Numbered from the stretch's first letter, positions 19,901-28,178 are shown. The stretch is DNA of 64,000 bases from Gallaecimonas xiamenensis 3-C-1 (GCF_000299915.1 NZ_AMRI01000005.1:115605-179604), one strand, 5' to 3'. The notes: generated by a model not told the origin, from the letters alone. Made by a program: numbers and translations.

Positions 19901-21504
19901 ACGGAGATGGCGTGGCCGACCTGGCAGACAACTGCCCGCTGGTGGCCAACCCCGCCCAACTCGACACCGATGGAGACGGGACCGGTAACGCCTGCGACAG
20001 CGATGACGATGGTGACGGTACCCCGGACGCCACCGACAACTGTCCGCTCATTGCCAACCCAGGCCAGGAGGACGCTGACAGCGACGGCATAGGTGATGCC
20101 TGTGATGCCAACACCGACAGTGACGGTGACGGTATCGATGATGGCTCAGACAACTGCCCCTTGGTGGCCAATGCCGGCCAGTCGGATCTCGACAGTGACG
20201 GCATAGGGGATGCCTGCGACACCGACGCTGACGGTGACGGTATCGACGATGGCATCGACAACTGCCCGCTGGTTGCCAACGCCGATCAAACCGATACCGA
20301 TGCCGATGGTGCAGGTGATGCCTGTGACAGTGACGATGACGGCGATGGTGTCGCCGACGGTGCTGACAACTGCCCCTTGGTGTTCAACGCCGACCAGCTC
20401 GACAGCGACGGTGATGGGGTAGGGGACGCCTGTGATACCGATGATGACGGTGATGGTGTGACGGACAGCCTCGATAACTGCCCCTTGGTAGCCAACCCGG
20501 ACCAGGCCGACTTGGATGGTGATGGCCAGGGCAACCTTTGTGACAGCGACGATGATGGCGACGGTGTTGCCGACGCCTCAGACAACTGCCCCCTGCAGTT
20601 CAACATCGACCAGTTGGACAACGACGGTGACGGCCTCGGGGATGCCTGTGACAGCGACGACGACAACGACGGCGTGCTGGACGGTGTCGACAACTGCCCC
20701 TTCATCTCCAACCCCAGCCAGGTGGATGTGGACTTCGACGGCCTTGGAGACGCCTGTGACTCCTTGAACGACCAGGATGGGGACGGTATCGATGATGCCA
20801 CCGACAACTGCCCTCTGGTGGCCAACCCCAGCCAGGCTGACCTGGATGGTGACGGCATTGGCGATATCTGCGATACCGACGACGACAACGACGGTGTGCT
20901 GGACGGTGTCGACAACTGTCCTACTGTGGCCAATGCCGACCAGGCCGACCAGGATCTGGATGGCATTGGGGATGCCTGTGACGCTGTCGCCAACATCGAA
21001 TGCGGCACCGGCAAGCTGTTTGAACCCATAGTGGGGGCCAACGTGGTGGACGATGATGGCCTGCGCGGCGTGCTCTGCGTCGGTTGCGGTGTCACCAGTC
21101 CGGCCAACTTTGTCGACAGCAACATCGACAATGCTGCCCGGATGAGTACCCCGGTGGCCGTTGCCGCCTCGGTATGGGCCAGCGCCGAGGACACAGCCAA
21201 TACCTACACCGGCGCCAAGCGGGTGGCGGTGATGGTGTCGTCCCCCAATGGTCTGCTGGACCTGAGCCTGCTGACCAATATCGGGCTGCGTACCTACCTC
21301 AACGGCGTTGAGCAGGAGCGCAGCACCAACGGCGGCCTGCTGGGGTTGCAGCTGCTGGGTCTGCTCAATGACAACACCCGCCAGTTGGTGATGTTCGAAA
21401 CCACCCTCGACTTTGACGAGGTGGAGATCAACAAGGCGGCGGTAGTGGGTGCCCTGGATGTGCTGGATATCTACGCTGTCTGCGTAGCACCTCCGGCCAG
21501 CTGA
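16906..21504 (+). CDS. Giant lipoprotein with 36 thrombospondin type 3 repeats
   Basis: This is a 1532-residue protein with a lipoprotein signal (lipobox LTAC, Cys26) and a short Gly/Ser/Asp linker. Residues about 47-1359 hold 36 consecutive copies of a roughly 36-residue unit, consensus DNCPLVANPxQxDxDGDGxG followed by DACDxDDDGDGxxD, which is the calcium-binding thrombospondin type 3 repeat with its paired Cys. The last 173 residues are not repetitive and carry four more Cys (IECGTG, LCVGCGV and YAVCVAPP). TSP3 repeats bind many Ca2+ ions and rigidify surface proteins; here a long Ca-stiffened stalk anchored to a membrane by lipid and presenting the C-terminal domain is the likely architecture. 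The partner barrel gene is directly upstream. The predicted protein is extremely acidic. Confidence 0.88.
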   Translation: MIIQSKGLSALKICLVAMMLAMLTACSAGGGSGDDGSGGGDPSPVLDADGDGIADNLDNCASVANPDQSDADGDGLGDLCDDDVDGDDVDNDADNCPALANPDQADADGDGLGDACDNDIDGDDIANSVDNCPLVANPDQADGDGDGIGDACDGGDDTDADGVGDGNDNCPNVENPDQIDSDGDGIGDACDTDDDNDTVLDSVDNCPLTANTDQLDSDGDGQGDACDTDDDDDGLADGSDNCPTVANPDQTDTDGDGIGDACDNDTDSDGDGIGDGVDNCPAVTNPGQLDTDGDGLGDACDGDDDGDGIDDASDNCPLAANASQLDTDGDGLGDVCDNDDDGDGFDDGADNCPLVANPDQADTDGDGIGDACDANTDSDGDGIDDGSDNCPLVANPTQGDTDGDGLGDACDSDDDGDGVDDGADNCPINSNADQADNDGDGQGDVCDTDDDNDTVLDGADNCPLVANTGQTDTDGDGQGDACDADDDNDGVNDGTDNCPLNANPAQTDTDGDGVGDACSTDDDGDGVDDGADNCPLVANPGQEDADSDGIGDACDANTDSDGDGVDDSTDNCPAVANPGQQDQDADSIGDACDNDLDGDGIDNGVDNCPTVTNASQLDLDGDGLGDLCDSDDDGDGVQDVLDNCPLTANSSQTDSDGDGLGDACDGDDDNDGVLDGADNCPLVVNPGQLDSDSDGLGNACDTDDDNDGVADLIDNCPLTANASQLDTDADGQGDACDNDDDGDGIADGSDNCPLIANPGQGDQDGDSLGDACDPFTDSDGDGVADDSDNCPLIANPGQDDADSDGVGDACDFNSDFDGDGLDDGVDNCPADFNPAQVDNDGDGTGDVCDNDDDNDGIADGADNCPLVANNSQLDTDGDGLGDACDPLTDSDGDGVADSADNCPALANPGQADLDSDGLGDACDGDDDGDGVADVSDNCPVTPNPDQLDTDADGLGDPCDSDDDGDGVADGLDNCPLTANPTQLDTDADDIGDACDNDDDGDGVADLADNCPLVANPAQLDTDGDGTGNACDSDDDGDGTPDATDNCPLIANPGQEDADSDGIGDACDANTDSDGDGIDDGSDNCPLVANAGQSDLDSDGIGDACDTDADGDGIDDGIDNCPLVANADQTDTDADGAGDACDSDDDGDGVADGADNCPLVFNADQLDSDGDGVGDACDTDDDGDGVTDSLDNCPLVANPDQADLDGDGQGNLCDSDDDGDGVADASDNCPLQFNIDQLDNDGDGLGDACDSDDDNDGVLDGVDNCPFISNPSQVDVDFDGLGDACDSLNDQDGDGIDDATDNCPLVANPSQADLDGDGIGDICDTDDDNDGVLDGVDNCPTVANADQADQDLDGIGDACDAVANIECGTGKLFEPIVGANVVDDDGLRGVLCVGCGVTSPANFVDSNIDNAARMSTPVAVAASVWASAEDTANTYTGAKRVAVMVSSPNGLLDLSLLTNIGLRTYLNGVEQERSTNGGLLGLQLLGLLNDNTRQLVMFETTLDFDEVEINKAAVVGALDVLDIYAVCVAPPAS
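17044..20982 (+). repeat. 36 tandem ~108-bp units encoding TSP3 repeats
   Basis: The block is about 3.9 kb of tandem units of mostly 108 bp (some 114 bp, from the DANTDSDGDG variant with two extra residues). Each encodes one Asn-Cys-Pro anchored repeat. Units differ at many synonymous positions, so it is an old, diverged coding array rather than a recent exact expansion, though several units remain close copies. Confidence 0.95.
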
Positions 21505-21521
21505 CAGCTCCCTTACTGGTT

Positions 21522-21548
21522 AAAAGCCCCTCCCTGGAGGGGCTTTTC
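21522..21548 (+). terminator. Terminator after the TSP3 gene
   Basis: AAAAGCCCCTCC (21522-21533) pairs with GGAGGGGCTTTT (21536-21547). Confidence 0.9.
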
Positions 21549-21584
21549 TATACTTAAGGGCCACCACTTCAAGGAGGAAGTGCG

Positions 21585-21836
21585 ATGAAAACTCTTCTGC
21601 TGTTGGCTTTTCTAGCCGCTACCGCCCAGGCTCACCCCGTTATCCGTGACCACAAAAGCCTGCATCAGGACTGCCGGCACATTGCCCGGCAGGTCAAAGC
21701 CATCGAGAAAAAGCAGGCCTCCAAGGCCTATAGCAAGCTTGAAAAGCAGCTGCGCCAGCAACTGCAAAAGTGGGAGAAGGCCTGGCATAAGCAAGGTTGC
21801 CCGCGAAGTGGCCCCAAGACCTTGTCCAAGGGCTGA
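21585..21836 (+). CDS. Small secreted/periplasmic protein of unknown function
   Basis: The 83-residue predicted protein has a clear signal peptide (MKTLLLLAFLAATAQA, cleavage after AQA). The mature part of about 67 residues is rich in Lys and Gln and strongly basic, with a probable amphipathic helix (residues about 38-68) bracketed by two Cys (HQDCRH and KQGCPR) that could form a disulfide. The AAGGAGGAAG ribosome site is excellent. I recognise no family. It lies between two terminator/ribosome-site boundaries, 38 bases before miaE. Confidence 0.7.
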   Translation: MKTLLLLAFLAATAQAHPVIRDHKSLHQDCRHIARQVKAIEKKQASKAYSKLEKQLRQQLQKWEKAWHKQGCPRSGPKTLSKG

Positions 21837-21874
21837 GGCTTCTTTAGGATCCGGCACTCACCACAGGAGTGCCC

Positions 21875-22651
21875 ATGGCCGTCAGCTTATCTCAATACCA
21901 AACCCTGCTTGACCCTATCCAAGCCTTCCTGGGCTGTGCCACCCCGGACAGCTGGCTGACCGAAGCGGCCAAGCCGCAGAACCTAGCGCTGCTGCTTATC
22001 GATCATTGCAACTGCGAGCTCAAGGCAGCCCAGACGGCGGTCTGGCTTATTCGCCGCTATGCGGTGGATAACGACGCCGGCAAAGCGCTGCTGGCCTGGG
22101 TCAAACCCTATGAGGACCTGGTCTATCGCAAGGTTCAAGGGGAGCTGGGAGGCGCCAAAAACGCCCTTATCGGCGAGCTGGCGGCCAAGAAGGGCTTTGC
22201 CCATGGCGCCGATATCCTCGACAAGATGGTGCGCCTTATCAAAGAAGAGCTGCACCACTTCGAGCAGGTGCTGGAGCTGATGGCGGCCAAAGGGGTGCCC
22301 TACGACAGCCTGAGCGCGGCCCGCTATGCCAAGGGCCTTATCGGGGCGGTGCGGGACCATGAACCCTGGACTTTGGTGGACAAGCTGATTGTCGGCGCCT
22401 TTATCGAGGCCCGCTCCTGCGAGCGTTTTGCCCGGCTGGCCCCCTTGCTGGACGAGGACATAGGCCGCTTTTACGTGTCCTTGCTGCGCTCTGAGGCGCG
22501 CCACTACCAGGACTACCTGACCCTGGCCCGCCAGGTGGCCGGCACCGATATCGATGACCGGGTCGCCTTTTTCCGGGAACTTGAAGCCGAGCTTATCCAA
22601 AGCCCGGATCCGCAGTTTCGTTTTCACAGCGGCGCCCCGGTGACGGCATAA
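21875..22651 (+). CDS. miaE: tRNA-(ms2io6A)-hydroxylase MiaE
   Basis: Non-haem di-iron monooxygenase that hydroxylates the isopentenyl group of ms2i6A at position 37 of tRNAs reading UNN codons; it is oxygen dependent and absent from E. coli K-12 but present in Salmonella and Pseudomonas. The 258-residue helical protein has the ferritin-like ligand pattern: Glu in DHCNCELKAAQTA, ExxH in IKEELHHFEQ, Glu in FIEARSCERF and ExxH in RSEARHYQDY. ATG 21875 has CAGGAGT at 21864-21870 as its ribosome site; GTG 21869 is an unlikely alternative. Confidence 0.94.
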   Translation: MAVSLSQYQTLLDPIQAFLGCATPDSWLTEAAKPQNLALLLIDHCNCELKAAQTAVWLIRRYAVDNDAGKALLAWVKPYEDLVYRKVQGELGGAKNALIGELAAKKGFAHGADILDKMVRLIKEELHHFEQVLELMAAKGVPYDSLSAARYAKGLIGAVRDHEPWTLVDKLIVGAFIEARSCERFARLAPLLDEDIGRFYVSLLRSEARHYQDYLTLARQVAGTDIDDRVAFFRELEAELIQSPDPQFRFHSGAPVTA

Positions 22652-22676
22652 AAAAAGCGCCTTCAGGCGCTTTTTT
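22651..22676. terminator. Bidirectional terminator between miaE and lpxH
   Basis: AAAAAAGCGCCT (22651-22662) pairs with AGGCGCTTTTTT (22665-22676). It overlaps the lpxH stop codon on the minus strand and serves both convergent genes. Confidence 0.9.
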
Positions 22677-23382
22677 CAAAGGGGCGGCATTCCAGCCTGA
22701 TGTCCTCTTCGGTTACCACCAGCACCGAGCCTTGCTCGTACCAGTCCCCCAGCACAATGCGCTCCCCCAGCCGTTGCTGGTGGCGGTTGGGCCTGTGGGT
22801 GTGGCCATGGATCAGCAGTCCCACCTGGTGGCGGGCCATGACCTTATCTACCTCGGCTGGGGTGACGTCCATAATGGCATCGCTTTTCATAGCGTTGCTC
22901 GCCTGGCTTTTGGCGCGGGCCTTACGGGCGATACGCCGGCGCAGCCACAGCGGCAACAGCTGCATGCGCCATTGCCAGAAGCGGCCGCGGCTTTTTCTGC
23001 GAAAGGCCTGGTAGCCCAGGTCCAGGGTGCAGAGGCTGTCGCCGTGGAGGATAAGGGCAGGGGTGCCGTAGAGATCGACCACCGCTTCTTCTGGCAGCAG
23101 GGTCAGGCCGGCAGCCTTGGCAAAGCGCTTGCCAATCAGAAAGTCGCGGTTGCCGTGGATAAAGAACTGGGCCACGCCCCGCTCGGCATTGGCCTTGAAC
23201 AGGGCTGCCACGGCCTGGTTAAAGGGGCTGGTATCGTCGTCCCCTATCCAGGCTTCAAAAAGGTCCCCCAGTACATACAACCGGTCGGCCTTGGGGGCTT
23301 CTTGTTCCATAAAGCGGCGAAACGCCCCGAAGATGTCGGGGCGTTCCGGGCTCAGGTGCAAGTCGGCGATGAACAGGATCAC
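22663..23382 (-). CDS. lpxH: UDP-2,3-diacylglucosamine diphosphatase LpxH
   Basis: Fourth step of lipid A synthesis: Mn-dependent hydrolysis of UDP-2,3-diacylglucosamine to lipid X and UMP, at the inner membrane. The 239-residue calcineurin-like phosphoesterase shows IADLHL (Asp7, His9), [36 protein letters not shown] and [13 protein letters not shown]. The start ATG overlaps the ppiB stop by four bases (ATGA), so it is translationally coupled to ppiB, an arrangement also found in E. coli. Confidence 0.96.
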   Translation of the reverse strand: MILFIADLHLSPERPDIFGAFRRFMEQEAPKADRLYVLGDLFEAWIGDDDTSPFNQAVAALFKANAERGVAQFFIHGNRDFLIGKRFAKAAGLTLLPEEAVVDLYGTPALILHGDSLCTLDLGYQAFRRKSRGRFWQWRMQLLPLWLRRRIARKARAKSQASNAMKSDAIMDVTPAEVDKVMARHQVGLLIHGHTHRPNRHQQRLGERIVLGDWYEQGSVLVVTEEDIRLECRPFEKSA

Positions 23383-23870
23383 GCCAGCTCGGCACGCTCG
23401 ATAAGCACGTCTTCCAGGGGCACGTCCTGGTGGAAGCCGTGGGAACCGGTGGCCACGCCTTTGATTTTCTCAACCACGTCCAGGCCTTCGACCACTTCAC
23501 CGAATACGCAGTAGCCGTAGCCTTGGCTGGTGGCGGACTGGAAGTTCAGGAAGTCGTTGTCCTTGACGTTGATAAAGAACTGGGCGGTGGCGGAGTGTGG
23601 GTCCGGGGTACGGGCCATGGCGATGGTGCCTTTCTTGTTGGCCAGGCCGTTGTCCGCTTCGTTCTTGATGGGGGCTCGGGCGGATTTTTGCTTCATGCCC
23701 GGCTCAAAACCACCGCCTTGGATCATAAAGCCGTCAATCACCCGGTGAAAAACGGTGTTGTCGTAAAAGCCATCTTTGACGTATTGCTCGAAGTTGGCCA
23801 CGGTTTCCGGGGCCTTTTCGGCGTTCAACTCGATTTTGATGGGGCCGAAATTGGTGTGCAAAATAACCAT
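23379..23870 (-). CDS. ppiB: Peptidyl-prolyl cis-trans isomerase B (cyclophilin)
   Basis: Cytoplasmic cyclophilin that speeds prolyl isomerisation. The 163-residue protein (E. coli 164) has the cyclophilin core blocks [38 protein letters not shown] and [16 protein letters not shown], including the catalytic Arg in FHRVI. It lacks a signal peptide, so it is PpiB rather than PpiA. It is divergent from cysS; a minus-strand TAGAAT at 23906-23901 is a plausible -10 box inside the shared 109-base region. Confidence 0.95.
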   Translation of the reverse strand: MVILHTNFGPIKIELNAEKAPETVANFEQYVKDGFYDNTVFHRVIDGFMIQGGGFEPGMKQKSARAPIKNEADNGLANKKGTIAMARTPDPHSATAQFFINVKDNDFLNFQSATSQGYGYCVFGEVVEGLDVVEKIKGVATGSHGFHQDVPLEDVLIERAELA

Positions 23871-23918
23871 GAATACTGTCCTCTTGGCTTGTCGGGGCGC
23901 ATTCTACCTAATTTGCCG

Positions 23919-23947
23919 GTGACGCAACCAGCCACTCGCAATACAAT
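23919..23947 (+). promoter_or_regulatory. Candidate cysS promoter
   Basis: GTGACG (23919-23924), a 17-base spacer and TACAAT (23942-23947). It overlaps the region carrying the divergent ppiB promoter. Confidence 0.45.
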
Positions 23948-23979
23948 GTGGCCATTGTCCGACATAACCAATGGTTGTC

Positions 23980-25353
23980 ATGCTGAAAGTCTTCAACACC
24001 TTAAGCCGCGAAAAAGAAACCTTTCAACCTCTTGTCCCCGGTAAGGTGTCCCTCTATGTCTGTGGTATCACTATCTATGATCTGATGCACATTGGCCATG
24101 CCCGCACCTATGTGGCTTTCGATGTCATCAACCGCTACCTGCGCCACAAGGGCTATGACGTCACTTATGTGCGCAACATCACCGACGTAGACGACAAGAT
24201 TATCAAGCGTGCCAACGAAAACGGCGAGAGCTGCGAAGCCCTGACCGAACGCTTTGCCACCCTGATGCGCGAAGACTTTGCCGCTCTCAACACCTTGCCC
24301 CCGGACATCGAACCCAAGGTTACCACCCATATGGATGACATCATCCAGATGGTCAAAGCCCTGGTCGACCGTGGCCATGCCTACCAGGCTGACAATGGCG
24401 ACGTATTGTTCGAGGTCAAATCCTTTGAGCAGTACGGCCAGTTGTCCCGCCAGGATCTCGACGCCCTGCAAGCCGGGGCCCGGGTCGACGTGGAAGACGC
24501 CAAGCGCGATCCCCTGGACTTTGTGCTGTGGAAGCAGGCCAAGCCCGGCGAACCCAAGTGGGCTTCCCCCTGGGGCGAAGGCCGCCCGGGCTGGCACATC
24601 GAGTGTTCGGCCATGTCGTCCCGCCACCTGGGGCCGGTGTTTGACATCCATGGCGGTGGTTCGGATCTGACTTTCCCCCACCATGAGAACGAGATTGCCC
24701 AAAGCTGCTGCGCCAGCGGCCAGCAGTTTGCCCGCTACTGGCTCCATTCCGGCATGGTGCAGGTCAACAAGGAAAAGATGTCCAAGTCCCTGGGCAACTT
24801 CTTCACGGTCCGCGACGTGCTCAAGGTGTTCGACGCCGAAACGGTGCGCTATTTCCTGCTGACCAGCCATTATCGCAGCCAGCTCAATTACTCCGAAGAC
24901 AACCTCAACCAGGCCAAGGCGGCCCTGGAGCGGCTCTACACGGCCCTTAAAGGGGTCAGCGCCGAGGCTGAACTGGCCGGCGACTGGGCGGCCCGCTTCG
25001 ATGCCGCCATGGACGATGACTTCAACACCCCCGAAGCCCTGGTAGTGCTGTTCGAGCTGGCCCGGGAGCTGAACAAGGCCAAGCAGGAGGGCAGGGCGGA
25101 TGTGGCGTCCCTGGCCGCTACCCTCAAGCACCTGGGGGGCCTGCTGGGGGTCGTGCAGCAGGCTCCGGAGGCCTTCTTGCAGGGGGGTGATGAGGACCTG
25201 GACGTGGCCCATATTGAAGGCCTTATTGCCAAGCGCAACCAGGCCCGCCAAGACCGGGATTGGGCCGCCGCCGACGCCGCCCGTGACGCCCTGACCGCCC
25301 TTGGGGTGGTGTTGGAAGACGGCCCCCAGGGCACCAGCTGGCGAAAAGCCTGA
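23980..25353 (+). CDS. cysS: Cysteinyl-tRNA synthetase
   Basis: Class I aminoacyl-tRNA synthetase charging tRNA-Cys. The 457-residue enzyme has Zn ligands Cys28, Cys209, His234 and Glu238, the HIGH motif at 37-40 (HIGHAR) and KMSKS at 266-270. A C-terminal anticodon-binding region ends in [15 protein letters not shown] 23980 gives the conserved MLKVFNTL start; the ATG at 23971 would add MVV. It faces ppiB and ends at a bidirectional terminator. Confidence 0.97.
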   Translation: MLKVFNTLSREKETFQPLVPGKVSLYVCGITIYDLMHIGHARTYVAFDVINRYLRHKGYDVTYVRNITDVDDKIIKRANENGESCEALTERFATLMREDFAALNTLPPDIEPKVTTHMDDIIQMVKALVDRGHAYQADNGDVLFEVKSFEQYGQLSRQDLDALQAGARVDVEDAKRDPLDFVLWKQAKPGEPKWASPWGEGRPGWHIECSAMSSRHLGPVFDIHGGGSDLTFPHHENEIAQSCCASGQQFARYWLHSGMVQVNKEKMSKSLGNFFTVRDVLKVFDAETVRYFLLTSHYRSQLNYSEDNLNQAKAALERLYTALKGVSAEAELAGDWAARFDAAMDDDFNTPEALVVLFELARELNKAKQEGRADVASLAATLKHLGGLLGVVQQAPEAFLQGGDEDLDVAHIEGLIAKRNQARQDRDWAAADAARDALTALGVVLEDGPQGTSWRKA

Positions 25354-25359
25354 TGCGAC

Positions 25360-25388
25360 AAAAAAGCCCGGCCATGCCGGGCTTTTTT
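25360..25388. terminator. Bidirectional terminator after cysS
   Basis: AAAAAAGCCCGGC (25360-25372) pairs with GCCGGGCTTTTTT (25376-25388) around CAT. It also ends the convergent gene at 25390. Confidence 0.95.
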
Positions 25389-25389
25389 G

Positions 25390-26190
25390 TCAGCCAAAGA
25401 GCGCCTGGGCCTTGGCAAAACCGAAGCTGTGCTTCTCCATCAAGGGCCAGCGGCCCTGGCCAAGGCTTTGGGCCGCCATGGCATCCACCAGCCCCAGTAC
25501 CGCCAACATGGGCCCAAGGCCCAGGCTGACCCGGGTCACCCCCAAGGCAAACCAGTCATTGGCATTAGCCCCTGGCAGGGCCATCAGGTTGACCGGCAGG
25601 GGACTGGCGCTGACCAGGGCTTTTATGTCATCGGCGCTGCTCATGCCCGGTACAAACAGCATGTCGGCCCCGGCCTGCTGGTAGGCCCTGGCCCGGTGCA
25701 GGGTTTCTTCCAGGGCATTGTCGACGCCCAGCAGGTAGCTGTCGGTGCGGGCGTTGATAAAGAGCGCCAGGCCAAAATCCTCCGCCACCGCCCTTGCCAG
25801 GGCAATGCGCTTACACTGGCTGGCAAGGTCCAAAAGCCCGCTACCTGGCAGGCTGTCTTCGAGGTTGATGGCAACGGCGCCGGCCTCCAGCACCCCCAGT
25901 ACCGTTTCCGCCAGGTCTTCATAGCCGCTTTCAATGTCGACGCTAAGGGGCAGGGAGGTCCTGGCGATAATGGCCGCCAGGGGTGCCAGCAGCTGCGCTA
26001 AGGTCATCTGCTGGCCGTCCGCCAGGCCCTGGCTGTAGGCCATGGCGGCGCTGCTGGTGCCAAGGGCCAGGTAGCCGTTTTTCTCGAACAGGCGGGCGCT
26101 GGCGGCGTCCCAGATGCCGGGCAGCAGCAACTGTTGCTGGTTAAGTTGGCGAAAGCGCCGGGCCAGGGCTTGTTGGATATGAGGTTGCAT
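25390..26190 (-). CDS. Isocitrate lyase / PEP mutase superfamily enzyme
   Basis: The 266-residue TIM-barrel protein resembles the PF13714 (PEP phosphonomutase-like) group. Motifs: LLLPGIWDAASARLF, ALGTSSAAMAYSQGL, the metal-binding LSVDIESGYED, AINLEDS and FINARTDSYL. It lacks the KKCGH cysteine loop of true isocitrate and methylisocitrate lyases, so carbon-carbon lyase activity on those substrates is unlikely. Members of this group act on oxaloacetate-like or 2,3-dimethylmalate-like acids, but the substrate cannot be told from sequence. AAGGAG sits 8 bases before the ATG. It is a single gene between terminators. Confidence 0.82.
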   Translation of the reverse strand: MQPHIQQALARRFRQLNQQQLLLPGIWDAASARLFEKNGYLALGTSSAAMAYSQGLADGQQMTLAQLLAPLAAIIARTSLPLSVDIESGYEDLAETVLGVLEAGAVAINLEDSLPGSGLLDLASQCKRIALARAVAEDFGLALFINARTDSYLLGVDNALEETLHRARAYQQAGADMLFVPGMSSADDIKALVSASPLPVNLMALPGANANDWFALGVTRVSLGLGPMLAVLGLVDAMAAQSLGQGRWPLMEKHSFGFAKAQALFG

Positions 26191-26267
26191 CCGTTATCTC
26201 CTTCATCAATGCCGGTACATGATGAAAAAGCGCGGCGCCCCAGGCTGGCCCTTTTCGGACCTGCATT

Positions 26268-26293
26268 AAAAAACAGGCCTAGGCCTGTTTTTT
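26268..26293. terminator. Terminator of the K+ channel gene
   Basis: A 26-base perfect palindrome (AAAAAACAGGCCT with its complement) ends in a T-run on either strand; it lies just past the stop of the minus-strand channel gene. Confidence 0.85.
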
Positions 26294-26295
26294 GT

Positions 26296-27081
26296 TTACA
26301 TGCGGGCGCCGCAGTGGCGGCAGAAGCGGGCGTCCGGTTCATGGCCGCCCCGGCCGCACTCATTACATAGCTTGCTGTAGCGCTGCTTGGCCATTTCGTT
26401 GGTGAGGATGCCGGTGGGCACGGCGATAACGGAGTAACCCAGCAGCATCACCACCGAGGCTACCGCCTGACCAAGGGGAGTTTGCGGGCTGATGTCCCCG
26501 TAGCCCACCGTGGTCATGGTCACCACAGCCCAGTACATGCTGCGGGGGATGCTGGTAAAGCCGTTCTGGGGGCCTTCGATTAGGTACATCAGGGCGCCGA
26601 ACACCGTGATAGTCCCCAACAGGGAGGCAAAGAACACGAAGATCTTGGGGCCCGATTGCACTATGGCGCTGATAAGGCGCCGGGAGGCTTCGGAGTACTC
26701 CATCAATTTGAGGATCCGAAACACTCGCAATACCCGCAGCACCCTGACGATCAGCAGGGTATTGGCGCCGGGGATGATCAATGCCAGGTAGGTGGGCATA
26801 ATGGACAGCAAGTCCACCAGGCCGTAAAAACTGAACAGGTATTTGCGCCGGCTCTGGGTGCAGTAGAGGCGGGCCAGGTATTCGAGGGTGAACAGGCCGG
26901 TAAAGGCCCATTCGGCAAAGGCCAGTTCCTGCTGCCAGCGCTGGTGTATGCCAGCCACCGAGTCAAGCATCACCGCCAGCACGCTCAGCATGATGGCGAC
27001 GATCAGGCAAACGTCAAAAGCACGCCCGGCGGGCGTGCTGTAACCGAAGATAACCTCGTTGAGCTTTTCCTTAAGCGTCAT
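26296..27081 (-). CDS. Voltage-gated-type potassium channel with C-terminal zinc ribbon
   Basis: The 261-residue six-helix channel has S1 at about 22-40, S2 at 53-72 and an S4-like voltage sensor with Arg at 113, 116, 119 and 122. The pore loop holds the K+ selectivity filter TTVGYGD at 190-196, followed by S6 (about 203-228). It resembles KvAP/Kch-type channels but has no RCK/TrkA-N domain. Instead the cytoplasmic tail carries a four-Cys zinc ribbon (Cys239, 242, 254, 257) at the very C-terminus. Its start overlaps the 3' end of folD by 11 bases, so it is translated from the folD message. Confidence 0.9.
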   Translation of the reverse strand: MTLKEKLNEVIFGYSTPAGRAFDVCLIVAIMLSVLAVMLDSVAGIHQRWQQELAFAEWAFTGLFTLEYLARLYCTQSRRKYLFSFYGLVDLLSIMPTYLALIIPGANTLLIVRVLRVLRVFRILKLMEYSEASRRLISAIVQSGPKIFVFFASLLGTITVFGALMYLIEGPQNGFTSIPRSMYWAVVTMTTVGYGDISPQTPLGQAVASVVMLLGYSVIAVPTGILTNEMAKQRYSKLCNECGRGGHEPDARFCRHCGARM

Positions 27082-27928
27082 GGAACCTTTCGCACGCCTC
27101 CAGGGTGTTTTCCATCAGGGTGGCCACCGTCATGGGGCCGACGCCGCCGGGCACCGGGGTGATAAAGCTGGCCCGCTGTGCGGCAGCCTCAAAGCCCACG
27201 TCGCCGCGCAGCTTGCCGTCGCTTTGGCGGTTGATACCCACGTCGATAACGATGGCCCCTTCCTTGACCCACTCACCGGGGATGAACTCGGCCTTGCCCA
27301 CCGCCACCACCAGAATGTCGGCGCGGCGCACATGGGCTTCGAGGTCTTGGGTGAAGCGGTGGCAGGTGGTGGTGGTGCAGCCGGCCAGCAGCAGCTCCAG
27401 GGTGGCGGGGCGGCCAACGATGTTGGAGGCGCCCACCACTACGGCATGTTTGCCGTGGGGCTGGTAGTCGATGGATTCGAGGAGGGTGATGATGCCCTTG
27501 GGGGTGCAGGGGCGCAGCACCGGAATACGCTGGGCCAGGCGGCCGACGTTGTAGGGGTGGAAACCGTCCACGTCCTTGTCGGGCTGGATACGCTCGAGCA
27601 CCTTGGTGGCGTCGATACCGGCCGGCAGCGGCAGCTGCACCAGAATACCGTCGATGCTGGGGTCCTGGTTGAGCTGGTCAATCAGGGCCAGCAGCTCGTC
27701 TTCGCTGGTGGTGGCGGGCAGGTCAAAAGACTTGGATAAAAAGCCCACTTCTTCACAGGCGCGGCGCTTGGAGCCCACATAGACTTCGGAGGCCGGATCG
27801 GAGCCTACCAGCACCACGGCCAGACCGGGTTGGCGTTTTCCCTGGGCAAGGCGCTTGGCAACGGCATTTTTTACTTTCTCGCGAACAGAAGCAGCGACCG
27901 CTTTGCCATCGATGATTTGAGCAGACAT
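27071..27928 (-). CDS. folD: Bifunctional methylenetetrahydrofolate dehydrogenase / methenyl-THF cyclohydrolase
   Basis: Interconverts 5,10-methylene-THF and 10-formyl-THF, supplying one-carbon units for purines and formyl-Met-tRNA. The 285-residue protein (E. coli 288) has [17 protein letters not shown] with the catalytic Lys, [34 protein letters not shown] and the [11 protein letters not shown] nucleotide-binding loop, ending [18 protein letters not shown]. The ATG at 27928 follows AAGGAT by 9 bases and matches homologues; an earlier ATG at 27976 is not supported. The K+ channel gene overlaps its 3' end. Confidence 0.96.
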   Translation of the reverse strand: MSAQIIDGKAVAASVREKVKNAVAKRLAQGKRQPGLAVVLVGSDPASEVYVGSKRRACEEVGFLSKSFDLPATTSEDELLALIDQLNQDPSIDGILVQLPLPAGIDATKVLERIQPDKDVDGFHPYNVGRLAQRIPVLRPCTPKGIITLLESIDYQPHGKHAVVVGASNIVGRPATLELLLAGCTTTTCHRFTQDLEAHVRRADILVVAVGKAEFIPGEWVKEGAIVIDVGINRQSDGKLRGDVGFEAAAQRASFITPVPGGVGPMTVATLMENTLEACERFHDA

Positions 27929-28019
27929 GCAGCAATAATCCTTCAGGAAATCGTTTGAGTGGGCTTGGGCGGCCATATTGTCGCAAAGAATAGGGGCTTA
28001 GGCCATGCTCTCTTGGTGG

Positions 28020-28048
28020 TTGACCGCCATGGCGCATCTTTGTATGAT
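28020..28048 (+). promoter_or_regulatory. Strong promoter of the tRNA-Arg/tRNA-His unit
   Basis: TTGACC (28020-28025), a 17-base spacer and TATGAT (28043-28048) are followed by the GC-rich discriminator GCGCCCCGC. This pattern is typical of stable-RNA promoters under stringent control. Confidence 0.85.
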
Positions 28049-28091
28049 GCGCCCCGCTTTTCAGGCATTGTTCTGTGCGTCTGAAGGATTT

Positions 28092-28168
<77 letters not shown>

Positions 28169-28178
28169 TGAAATTTAT

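Noticed and set aside
17044..20982. Possible CRISPR array or satellite DNA from the long tandem repeat
   Set aside because: The 108-bp period keeps one open frame, encodes a recognised calcium-binding repeat with conserved Cys and Asp, and has no identical short repeats separated by unique spacers.
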